A stretch of DNA of 9,418 nucleotides from an uncultured Lachnospiraceae bacterium (GTDB lineage: Bacteria > Bacillota > Clostridia > Lachnospirales > Lachnospiraceae). Below are positions 1 to 5,052 of the stretch, piece by piece; positions within the stretch are counted from its first letter, which is position 1, and each line of letters starts with the position of its first letter. The DNA is taken from NCBI GenBank assembly GCA_902783395.1, contig CACZRA010000066.1, positions 1 through 9,418 on the forward strand. Reading direction: 5' to 3'. A program made the translations under genes and the position numbers. Below the pieces are notes generated by a model that saw nothing but the letters and a program-made list of their open reading frames with translations, was not told the DNA's origin and searched no databases.

Positions 1-357
1 ACTGAGCTGCTCGATACGCCGAATTTCCAGGGGAACGCGGTCGTGAATTATACCGATCCGGACACGCCGTTCACAAGGATAATAGAGCATAAGTGGTTTG
101 AGTTCGGTAAGGATGAGAACGGGGAGGATATTCCGAAGACCGTTATCTCAAGGGAGTTCAGCTCGGAGTGGCATCCGGGGGATGAGCCGTATTATCCTGT
201 AAATGATAAGAAGAACACCGGGCTTTATCAGGAGTACCGCGCTCTCGCGGATAAGGAAAGTAATGTGACCTTCGGAGGGCGTCTCGGTGAATACAGATAT
301 TATGATATGGATCAGGTGATAGAGAGGGCGCTTGAAACAGCTGAAGCTCTGATGTGA
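1..357 (+). CDS. glf: UDP-galactopyranose mutase, C-terminal part (5' truncated)
   Basis: The reading frame is open from the first base and ends at a TGA, so only the last 118 residues are visible. The family enzyme uses reduced FAD to convert UDP-galactopyranose to UDP-galactofuranose, a cytosolic precursor for cell-surface galactofuranose glycans. The visible part carries the conserved C-terminal hallmarks of bacterial Glf: a 'VVNYTD' segment, then 'EHKWFEFG', 'ISREFSSEW', 'PYYPVND' and 'FGGRLGEYRYYDMDQVI', the last being the FAD-proximal end of the fold. The FAD-binding N-terminus lies outside the window. No clear terminator follows the stop. Its transcript may end at the small hairpin plus T8 near 471-495, or read into the rpmG operon. 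The gene is probably the end of a surface-polysaccharide cluster unrelated to the ribosomal genes downstream. Confidence 0.9.
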   Translation, partial: TELLDTPNFQGNAVVNYTDPDTPFTRIIEHKWFEFGKDENGEDIPKTVISREFSSEWHPGDEPYYPVNDKKNTGLYQEYRALADKESNVTFGGRLGEYRYYDMDQVIERALETAEALM

Positions 358-432
358 GCCATGGCTGCGATACGATGAAGAGGCTATGCGCCGAACGCGC
401 ACCGGATGGTTACGATCCATTGAGAAAGGCTG

Positions 433-461
433 TTGACAAGGCGTATCTTACGTGTTATATT
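433..461 (+). promoter_or_regulatory. Promoter of the rpmG-secE-nusG operon
   Basis: The -35 box TTGACA (433-438) is a perfect consensus. It is separated by 17 bp from the -10 box TATATT (456-461), which is preceded by TG at 453-454 in the extended -10 position. Transcription should start near 468, about 49 bases before rpmG. This fits a strong housekeeping sigma-A promoter, as expected for translation genes. Confidence 0.85.
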
Positions 462-470
462 CTTATGGCT

Positions 471-495
471 TAAGACTTTGGGTCTTATTTTTTTT
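471..495 (+). terminator. Weak hairpin plus T8 tract in the rpmG 5' leader
   Basis: TAAGAC (471-476) and GTCTTA (482-487) form a 6-bp stem with a 5-base loop, followed directly by eight T (488-495). It has the form of an intrinsic terminator, but the stem is AT-rich and weak. It begins within a few bases of the predicted start of the rpmG transcript, so it may mainly stop read-through from glf, or act as an early pause or attenuator. Confidence 0.45.
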
Positions 496-516
496 ACACT
501 AAACGGAGGGACTACA

Positions 517-666
517 ATGCGTACAAGGATCACGCTTGCATGCACGGAATGCAAGAACCGCAATTATGACACCACTAAAGATAAAAAGACTCATCCTGAC
601 AGGATAGAGATCAGGAAGTATTGCAAGTTCTGCAAGAAGCATACTACCCACAAAGAGACGAAGTAA
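517..666 (+). CDS. rpmG: 50S ribosomal protein L33 (zinc-binding form)
   Basis: This 49-residue protein of the large ribosomal subunit binds 23S rRNA near the E site. It shows the family pattern: an N-terminal 'RTRITLACTEC' strand, 'RNYDTTK', and 'KYCKFCKKHT' near the end. Two CxxC pairs (C9/C12 and C36/C39) make a zinc ribbon, so this is the zinc-dependent (C+) version rather than the cysteine-free paralogue used under zinc limitation. The start is the ATG with an AACGGAGGG ribosome binding site 6-12 bases upstream; the frame is open further upstream but that part overlaps the promoter. It is the first gene of an operon with secE (21-base gap) and nusG, the usual order in Clostridia. Its length matches the family. 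Confidence 0.96.
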   Translation: MRTRITLACTECKNRNYDTTKDKKTHPDRIEIRKYCKFCKKHTTHKETK

Positions 667-687
667 GCTTTTGGAGGTGTATTATCT

Positions 688-897
688 ATGGAAGATGTAA
701 AGAAGACCGCTTCAGAGAGCAAGCCGGCATCGTTTTGGAAGGGCGTTAAGGCAGAGTTCGCAAAGATCATATGGCCTACAAAGGAGACGCTCACAAAGCA
801 GTCGATAGCGGTTGTTGCCATCACCGTGGTTACGGCAGCGCTTATTGCCGTCATAGACAGAGGCTTGCAGTACGGGATCAATTTCGTGATCAAGTGA
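688..897 (+). CDS. secE: Preprotein translocase subunit SecE
   Basis: This is the 69-residue small essential subunit of the SecYEG channel, which stabilises SecY in the cytoplasmic membrane. It is the short single-spanning form typical of Gram-positive bacteria. A polar N-terminus is followed by the amphipathic conserved segment 'FWKGVKAEFAKIIWPTKETL' (about residues 16-35, with the hallmark WPTKE), then one membrane helix at about residues 39-60 ending near 'VIDRG'. A strong GGAGGT ribosome binding site lies ten bases before the ATG. nusG starts 12 bases after the stop. The gene lies in the conserved rpmG-secE-nusG order and is presumably co-transcribed. Confidence 0.97.
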   Translation: MEDVKKTASESKPASFWKGVKAEFAKIIWPTKETLTKQSIAVVAITVVTAALIAVIDRGLQYGINFVIK

Positions 898-909
898 TGG
901 GAGACAGAT

Positions 910-1437
910 ATGGCAGATAATGAACCGCGCTGGTATGTGGCCCACACGTATTCGGGATATGAGAATAAGGTAAAGTCCAGCATAGAGATGGCAATAGAGA
1001 ACAGGCATCTCCAGGACAAGATCGTAGAGGTAAGAGTACCGACCCAGACGGTTATCGAGATCAAGGATAACGGTCAGCGCAAAGAGGTCGAGAAGAAGCT
1101 TTTCCCGGGGTATGTACTGGTAAATATGATAATGGATGATGACACCTGGTATGTCGTCAGAAATACAAGAGGCGTGACCGGCTTCGTGGGTCCGGGAAGC
1201 AAGCCCGTACCTTTGTCGGAGGAAGAGATGAAGCCTCTCGGCATCCATGTTGAGAATATGACCGTAAACTTCAAGGAGGGCGATATGGTGCGTGTTGTCG
1301 CAGGCCCCTGGAGAGAGACTACCGGTCCTATTGCAAAGATGGATATGAACAAACGCACCGCAACCCTTATGGTGGAGCTCTTCGGAAGAGAGACGCCTGT
1401 TGATATCTCATTCGATGAGATAAACTTGATGCATTAA
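910..1437 (+). CDS. nusG: Transcription elongation/termination factor NusG
   Basis: NusG (175 residues) binds the RNA polymerase clamp and affects pausing, termination and transcription-translation coupling. The N-terminal NGN domain (about residues 6-105) includes 'RWYVAHTYSGYENKV', 'VRVPTQ', 'LFPGYVLVNM' and 'VRNTRGVTGFVG'. The C-terminal KOW domain (about 122-155) includes 'FKEGDMVRVVAGPWRETTGPI'. Length is normal. The start is the ATG after a GGGAG site at 899-903. The last codons and stop lie inside the left arm of the 11-bp inverted repeat that begins the structured element in the gap before rplK, so the gene's end and that element share bases. The protein ends in 'NLMH', whose final residues are specified by the repeat arm. 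Confidence 0.97.
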   Translation: MADNEPRWYVAHTYSGYENKVKSSIEMAIENRHLQDKIVEVRVPTQTVIEIKDNGQRKEVEKKLFPGYVLVNMIMDDDTWYVVRNTRGVTGFVGPGSKPVPLSEEEMKPLGIHVENMTVNFKEGDMVRVVAGPWRETTGPIAKMDMNKRTATLMVELFGRETPVDISFDEINLMH

Positions 1438-1596
1438 GACCCGTCTCTATTCAGGCATAGCTTGGGCGCTTGCGCACAAAGATATGCCTGAATATGAGAC
1501 TCAAACAAACACGAGTAAGTAGCACGATAGTGCGGATTACGAGTGTTTGTAGCATTTCGAGAGTGCGTAGCACGGAGAAATGCGAGGGTCTTAATG
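1432..1596 (+). repeat. Structured element bounded by an 11-bp inverted repeat (predicted four-way junction)
   Basis: CATTAAGACCC (1432-1442) and GGGTCTTAATG (1586-1596) are perfect inverted repeats enclosing three hairpins with almost no unpaired linker. Hairpin A (1443-1500) has 5 bp, a one-base bulge at 1495, then 12 bp (1448-1459 with 1483-1494), topped by a smaller stem with a G(CTTG)C loop. Hairpin B (1505-1550) is ACAAACAC/GTGTTTGT, then symmetric GA/GA, GTAA/TTAC, GTA/GGA, and GCAC-GATA-GTGC. Hairpin C (1552-1583) is GCATTTC/GAAATGC, a purine-rich internal loop, and GTGC-GTA-GCAC. No T tract follows, so it is not a plain terminator. It could be a folded RNA in the operon transcript, or a small dispersed palindromic element inserted at the nusG end. 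I do not recognise it as a named family. Confidence 0.6.
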
Positions 1597-1620
1597 TAAA
1601 CACAGCTTATCATATACCCA

Positions 1621-1653
1621 GTGGGAGGGAGGAGACTCGCCCGCGAAAACCAC
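1621..1653 (+). promoter_or_regulatory. L1-binding operator in the rplK leader
   Basis: GTGG (1621-1624) pairs with CCAC (1650-1653), and GGG (1627-1629) with CCC (1640-1642). Between them is the asymmetric internal loop GA on the left and GCGAAAA on the right. This GTGGGAGGG...CCCGCNAAAACCAC pattern matches, from memory, the L1 site in Firmicutes rplK leaders, which mimics the L1 site on 23S rRNA. Excess L1 (the product of rplA downstream) would bind it and repress translation of rplK-rplA. It lies 38 bases before the rplK start. Confidence 0.75.
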
Positions 1654-1656
1654 AAA

Positions 1657-1668
1657 GCACGTAAGTGC
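1657..1668 (+). promoter_or_regulatory. Small GNRA hairpin before the rplK ribosome binding site
   Basis: GCAC-GTAA-GTGC forms a 4-bp stem with a GTAA (GNRA-type) tetraloop, nine bases before the AAAGGAGG site at 1677-1684. Together with its flank (1657-1674) it matches 15 of 18 bases of 1522-1539 in hairpin B of the upstream element. It may be part of the L1 control region or a leftover of the same repeat. Confidence 0.5.
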
Positions 1669-1691
1669 GCATTATTAAAGGAGGAGCCAAA

Positions 1692-2117
1692 ATGGCAAAG
1701 AAAGTAGAAGGTTATATCAAACTTCAGATCCCTGCCGGCAAAGCAACACCGGCACCGCCTGTAGGACCGGCTCTCGGTCAGCACGGCGTAAACATCGTTG
1801 AATTTACAAAGCAGTTCAACGCAAAGACAGCTGATAAGGGTGATGTGCTGATCCCTGTCGTCATCACTGTCTATGCGGACAGGAGCTTCACATTCATAAC
1901 GAAGACTCCGCCCGCGGCAGTTCTTATCAAGAAGGCCTGCAATCTCCAGAAGGCATCAGGTGTACCCAATAAGCAGAAGGTGGGCACTCTTTCCAAGGAG
2001 AAGTGCAAGGAGATCGCCGAGACAAAGATGCCTGACCTTAATGCAGGATCTCTCGAGGCGGCAATGAGTATGATAGCCGGCACCGCAAGATCAATGGGTG
2101 TCGAGGTCGAGAAGTAA
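1692..2117 (+). CDS. rplK: 50S ribosomal protein L11
   Basis: L11 (141 residues, normal length) forms the base of the GTPase-associated stalk with 23S rRNA, and is needed for factor binding and for RelA-type stringent sensing. The N-terminal domain has the conserved 'IKLQIPAGKATPAPPVGPALGQHGVNI' region with its proline-rich loop. The C-terminal rRNA-binding domain runs from about residue 70 ('ITKTPPAAVLIKKA') to 'AGTARSMGVEV'. The ATG chosen has a perfect AAAGGAGG site seven bases upstream; an in-frame GTG at 1665 lies in the GNRA hairpin and is not credible. The gene follows the L1 operator, and rplA begins 13 bases after its stop, so both should be under L1 feedback control. Confidence 0.98.
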   Translation: MAKKVEGYIKLQIPAGKATPAPPVGPALGQHGVNIVEFTKQFNAKTADKGDVLIPVVITVYADRSFTFITKTPPAAVLIKKACNLQKASGVPNKQKVGTLSKEKCKEIAETKMPDLNAGSLEAAMSMIAGTARSMGVEVEK

Positions 2118-2130
2118 GGAGGAGCCAGAG

Positions 2131-2823
2131 ATGAAGCACGGAAAGAAATACACCGAGGCAGCCAAGCTTATCGACCGTTCAAAGCTTTACGATCCCGATG
2201 AGGCTATAGAGCTTGTAAAGAAGGCTGCTACTGCAAAGTTTGATGAAACGATAGAGGTACATCTGAGGACGGGCTGCGACGGAAGGCATGCCGAGCAGCA
2301 GGTCAGAGGAGCAGTGGTACTTCCCAACGGAACCGGCAGGAGCGTAAGAGTGCTCGTATTCGCAAAGGGCGCGAAGCTTGACGAGGCTCAGGCAGCAGGA
2401 GCTGATTTCGTGGGCGGCGAGGAGCTGATCCCCAAGATCCAGAATGACGGCTGGTTCGAGTTTGATGTTGTAGTCGCTACACCCGATATGATGGGCGTGG
2501 TCGGACGTCTCGGTAAGGTGCTCGGTCCCAAGGGACTCATGCCGAACCCGAAGGCAGGAACGGTCACGATGGATGTGGCAACTGCCGTAAAGGATATCAA
2601 AGCAGGTAAGGTCGAGTACAGGCTTGACAAAGCAAACATCATCCATGTTCCTGTAGGAAAGGCATCCTTCGAGTCTGAGAAGCTCAGGGAGAATTTCGAC
2701 GCGCTGATGTCTGCCATAATGAAGGCTAAGCCTTCGGCACTTAAGGGTCAGTATCTGAAGAGCGTATCCATAGCTCCCACAATGGGCCCCGGCGTAAAGA
2801 TCAATAACCAGAGATTTTCATGA
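2131..2823 (+). CDS. rplA: 50S ribosomal protein L1 (also operon repressor)
   Basis: L1 (230 residues, normal length) builds the mobile L1 stalk of the large subunit, and in bacteria also represses its own mRNA. Domain I is formed by the N- and C-terminal parts; domain II lies in the middle (about residues 65-160). Hallmarks are 'FDETIEVHLRTGCD', 'VVLPNGTGR', 'VVATPDMMGVVGRLGKVLGPKGLMPNPKAGTVT' and the C-terminal 'YLKSVSIAPTMGPGVKI'. GGAGG (2118-2122) lies eight bases before the ATG; an in-frame upstream start inside rplK has no such support. The gene is followed not by rplJ-rplL as usual but by a terminator and a CapA-like gene whose ATG overlaps its TGA. Its expected target site is the leader operator near 1621-1653. 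Confidence 0.98.
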   Translation: MKHGKKYTEAAKLIDRSKLYDPDEAIELVKKAATAKFDETIEVHLRTGCDGRHAEQQVRGAVVLPNGTGRSVRVLVFAKGAKLDEAQAAGADFVGGEELIPKIQNDGWFEFDVVVATPDMMGVVGRLGKVLGPKGLMPNPKAGTVTMDVATAVKDIKAGKVEYRLDKANIIHVPVGKASFESEKLRENFDALMSAIMKAKPSALKGQYLKSVSIAPTMGPGVKINNQRFS

Positions 2824-4064
2824 GAATAAAAGACAGGCCCCGCCGGATCGGCGGGGCTTTTATTATAACTGCATATATGACGCTTATACTATCCGGCTGC
2901 GGCATAGACGATCTGTCGCTTGATGAGCTGGCAAAGAAAAGCACTTTCAAAAAGGAGACTGTGGAGGAGCTGCCGTCTGAGCCCGAGCCTGAGCCGGCAC
3001 CTGCGCCTGCTCCTGTCATGGAGGATATCGGGGACAAGGCCATGGTGGAGGTGGAGATCCCCGAGGAGGAGACGGTATCCGAGGATGTGATAGAGTATGA
3101 GCCGGTGAAGATCCTGTTTGCAGGTGATATGAACTTCGACAGAAGATACGCCAATATGAACGCCCTTGCGGGAAGAGGCGGAGAGATCACGGAGGCGCTG
3201 GATGAGGATATCATAACCGCCATGCAGGAAGCGGACATCACCATGATAAACAATGAGTTTCCTTATTCCGACAGGGGTACGCCCACTGCGGGAAAGAAGT
3301 TCACCTTCAGGGCGGATCCTTCCACGGTGAGATATCTTACCTACCTCGGCGTGGATATAGTGGGGCTTGCGAATAACCACGCGTATGACCACGGCCCTGA
3401 TGCGTTGCTTGATACCTTTGATACGCTTGACGATGCGGAGATAAGGTATGTGGGAGCCGGGCATGATCTTGAGGAGGCCATGACACCGCAGTATTTTGAG
3501 GCGGGCGGCATGACGATAGCGTTTACGGCTGCGACACAGATAGAGCGGTCGCTGCCCCCTGATACAAAGGAGGCGACGGAGACGGAGCCGGGTGTGCTGC
3601 GTACCCTTGATCCGGAAAAGTATCTTGAGGTCATACGGGAGGCGGATGAAAACGCGGACTTTACTATTGCCTTTGTACACTGGGGCACGGAAAACGAGCA
3701 TATGTATGAGGCTTCGCAGAAGGAGCTTGCGGAAAAGTATGTCGAGGCGGGAGCGGATCTTATCATAGGCGCGCATCCGCATGTGCTGCAGGGCTTTGGA
3801 TATATAGAGGATGTTCCGGTCGTTTATTCGATGGGGAATTTCTGGTTTAATTCAAAAACACTTGATTCCTGCATGATAGAGGCGACCGTGAATGAGGGAG
3901 AGCTTACGGAGCTTAAGTTCATACCCTGCGTCCAGAAGGGATGCTTTACGTCGATGAAGCATGAGGGTGATCCGGAATTTGACCGGATCATATCGGATGA
4001 GATCAAGAGAAGTGCCGATAATGTCGAGGTTTCCGATGACGGTATTATCACGAAAAAGCCTTGA
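2820..4064 (+). CDS. CapA/PgsA-like lipoprotein (PGA_cap metallophosphatase-fold family)
   Basis: Residues 1-27 are a lipoprotein signal: a basic start with several R/K, a hydrophobic stretch (about 10-24) and the lipobox L-S-G-C with C27. An acidic, proline-rich spacer (about 45-90, with EP and AP repeats) leads to a PGA_cap domain (about 96-345): 'FAGDMNF', 'NNEF', 'FTFRADP', 'GLANNHAYDHG', 'HWGTE', 'GAHPHVLQG', 'YSMGNFWF'. These are the Asp, Asn and His motifs of the calcineurin-like fold. Relatives are linked to poly-gamma-glutamate capsule, but no pgsB/pgsC lies nearby, so substrate and reaction are unknown. It is probably anchored on the outer face of the membrane. The ATG at 2820 overlaps the rplA stop and has no clear ribosome binding site, suggesting translational coupling. 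The later ATG at 2877 would destroy the signal peptide. Confidence 0.85.
   Translation: MRIKDRPRRIGGAFIITAYMTLILSGCGIDDLSLDELAKKSTFKKETVEELPSEPEPEPAPAPAPVMEDIGDKAMVEVEIPEEETVSEDVIEYEPVKILFAGDMNFDRRYANMNALAGRGGEITEALDEDIITAMQEADITMINNEFPYSDRGTPTAGKKFTFRADPSTVRYLTYLGVDIVGLANNHAYDHGPDALLDTFDTLDDAEIRYVGAGHDLEEAMTPQYFEAGGMTIAFTAATQIERSLPPDTKEATETEPGVLRTLDPEKYLEVIREADENADFTIAFVHWGTENEHMYEASQKELAEKYVEAGADLIIGAHPHVLQGFGYIEDVPVVYSMGNFWFNSKTLDSCMIEATVNEGELTELKFIPCVQKGCFTSMKHEGDPEFDRIISDEIKRSADNVEVSDDGIITKKP
2825..2864 (+). terminator. Intrinsic terminator after rplA, inside the next gene
   Basis: GCCCCGCC (2837-2844) and GGCGGGGC (2850-2857) form a perfect GC-rich stem, extendable by one G-C pair at 2845/2849. 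It is followed by TTTTATT (2858-2864), which can pair with AATAAAA (2825-2831), so it may work in both directions. It begins 13 bases after the rplA stop, a normal place for an operon terminator. It lies wholly within the first 15 codons of the lipoprotein gene starting at 2820. Confidence 0.88.
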
Positions 4065-4090
4065 CAAAGGACTTTCGACCGTCTTATAAT
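4061..4090 (+). promoter_or_regulatory. Promoter of the rplM-rpsI operon
   Basis: Perfect -35 TTGACA (4061-4066) and perfect -10 TATAAT (4085-4090) are separated by 18 bp. The -35 box contains the stop codon of the preceding lipoprotein gene. Transcription should start near 4097, about 78 bases before rplM. Confidence 0.88.
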
Positions 4091-4098
4091 CTTGTTTT

Positions 4099-4124
4099 GC
4101 ACGGGCTTTGCCCCAAGTCCGCGC
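4099..4124 (+). promoter_or_regulatory. Possible L13 leader in the rplM 5' UTR
   Basis: The predicted leader begins with a small fold: GC and CGG at 4099-4104 can pair with CCG and GC at 4119-4124 around one mismatch, or GGGC (4103-4106) can pair with GCCC (4110-4113). Firmicutes rplM genes often carry an L13 leader at this spot thought to mediate autoregulation. The position and GC-rich fold suit that, but I cannot match its consensus from memory. Confidence 0.35.
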
Positions 4125-4174
4125 TGTTTGAAGCAATCAGAAAACTATTCAGATCATATCGGAGGGATCGGAAA

Positions 4175-4603
4175 ATGGATACATATATTCCTAGCGCTTC
4201 TTCCATAGAGAGGAAATGGTACGTGGTAGATGCTGAGGGACAGACTCTCGGCAGACTCTGCGCGAATATTGCCAGTGTACTCCGTGGAAAGAATAAGCCT
4301 ACATATACTCCTTTCCTTGATACGGGTGATTACGTGATCGTGGTCAATGCCGCAAAGATCAAGGTGACAGGAAAGAAAATGGAGCAGAAGCTCTATTCAA
4401 CCCACAGCGGCTACGTCGGCGGATTAAAGCAGGTGCCTTTGAAGGAGAAGCTCGCAAAGAAGCCTGAGTTCGTCATTGAGCATGCGGTGAAGGGGATGCT
4501 CCCCAAGGGGACTCTCGGTCGTCAGATGGCAAAGAAGCTTTTCGTGTATGCGGGACCTGAGCATGAGCAGGCAGCGCAGAAGCCTGAAGAGCTCAAGTTC
4601 TGA
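4175..4603 (+). CDS. rplM: 50S ribosomal protein L13
   Basis: L13 (142 residues, the standard bacterial length) is an early-assembling large-subunit protein bound to 23S rRNA. Conserved stretches are 'RKWYVVDAEGQTLGRLCANIASVLRGK', 'TPFLDTGDYVIVVNAAKIKVTGKK', 'YSTHSGYVGGLKQ' and 'AVKGMLPKGTLGRQMAKKLFVYAGPEH'. The ATG has GGAGG (4161-4165) nine bases upstream; the frame is open further upstream but that part runs through the promoter. rpsI follows after 16 bases, the near-universal rplM-rpsI pair. In most Firmicutes this pair follows truA at the end of the large ribosomal protein cluster, so its position near rplK-rplA is unusual. Confidence 0.98.
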   Translation: MDTYIPSASSIERKWYVVDAEGQTLGRLCANIASVLRGKNKPTYTPFLDTGDYVIVVNAAKIKVTGKKMEQKLYSTHSGYVGGLKQVPLKEKLAKKPEFVIEHAVKGMLPKGTLGRQMAKKLFVYAGPEHEQAAQKPEELKF

Positions 4604-4619
4604 TTAGGAGGATGTGACA

Positions 4620-5027
4620 TTGGCTAATAAAAAGAAAGTAACGGAAAGATATTACGGCACAGGCAGAAGGAAGGAATCCATTGCCAGAGTTTACCTGATG
4701 CCGGGTAAAGGTGAGATCACCATAAACAAGAGAGATATAGATGATTATTTCGGACCTGAGACCTTAAAGACAATAGTGCGCCAGCCTCTTGTCGCTACAG
4801 GTACCGTAGACAAATATGATGTGCTGGTAAACGTTCACGGCGGCGGATATACGGGACAGGCCGGAGCGATCAGGCACGGGATATCAAGGGCTCTTCTTGA
4901 GGTGGACGGCGACTATCGTCCCACTCTCAAAAAGGAGGGATATCTTACGAGAGATCCCCGTATGAAGGAGAGAAAGAAGTACGGTCTCAAAGCCGCAAGA
5001 CGCGCGCCTCAGTTCAGCAAGCGTTAA
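4620..5027 (+). CDS. rpsI: 30S ribosomal protein S9 (TTG start)
   Basis: S9 is a small-subunit head protein whose basic C-terminal tail reaches the P-site tRNA. The product has 135 residues, close to the usual 130. Hallmarks are 'YYGTGRRKESIARVYLMPGKGEITIN', 'DYFGPETLKTIVRQPL', 'VNVHGGGYTGQAGAIRHGISRALL', 'LTRDPRMKERKKYGLKAARRAPQFSKR' with the conserved SKR end. There is no ATG in position. The TTG is eight bases after GGAGG (4607-4611) and gives the sensible N-terminus MANKKKV. The in-frame GTG at 4614 is only two bases from the ribosome binding site and is unlikely. A terminator follows, so this is the last gene of the operon. Confidence 0.96.
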   Translation: MANKKKVTERYYGTGRRKESIARVYLMPGKGEITINKRDIDDYFGPETLKTIVRQPLVATGTVDKYDVLVNVHGGGYTGQAGAIRHGISRALLEVDGDYRPTLKKEGYLTRDPRMKERKKYGLKAARRAPQFSKR

Positions 5028-5052
5028 TAATTATTTCAAAAAGACACTGTTT

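Noticed and set aside
358..432. tRNA or terminator in the glf-rpmG gap
   Set aside because: Only 4-bp pairings (GCGC/GCGC, ATGG/CCAT) without a T tract are visible, and no cloverleaf.
433..516. N-terminal extension of L33 from an upstream start
   Set aside because: The extension overlaps the promoter and leader hairpin. The ATG at 517 has the ribosome binding site and gives the family length.
1443..1500. Long hairpin after nusG as an intrinsic terminator
   Set aside because: The stem is long, but no T tract follows (TCAAACAAAC), and rplK has no obvious promoter of its own, so read-through seems needed.
1505..1583. Short CRISPR-like repeats in the nusG-rplK gap
   Set aside because: The similarity comes from adjacent hairpins; there are no regular direct repeats with unique spacers.
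1421..1601. TAAAC direct repeats flanking the element as a target-site duplication
   Set aside because: The copies (1421-1425 and 1597-1601) are not both adjacent to the inverted-repeat ends, and five bases match easily by chance.
1591..1613. Possible promoter just before the L1 operator
   Set aside because: TTAATG and TATCAT-like boxes are poor and badly spaced; I would not call it.
1665..1691. Earlier GTG start for rplK
   Set aside because: It lies inside the GNRA hairpin with no Shine-Dalgarno; the ATG at 1692 has AAAGGAGG and the standard L11 N-terminus.
2889..3782. Long reverse-strand open frame (297 codons) opposite the CapA-like gene
   Set aside because: Its product is unusually Arg/His/Leu-rich with no recognisable motif and no ribosome binding site, as expected for the antisense of a Glu/Asp-rich gene. 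The forward frame has clear family motifs.
4061..4174. N-terminal extension of L13
   Set aside because: It would be translated from bases forming the promoter and leader; the ATG at 4175 has GGAGG and matches L13.
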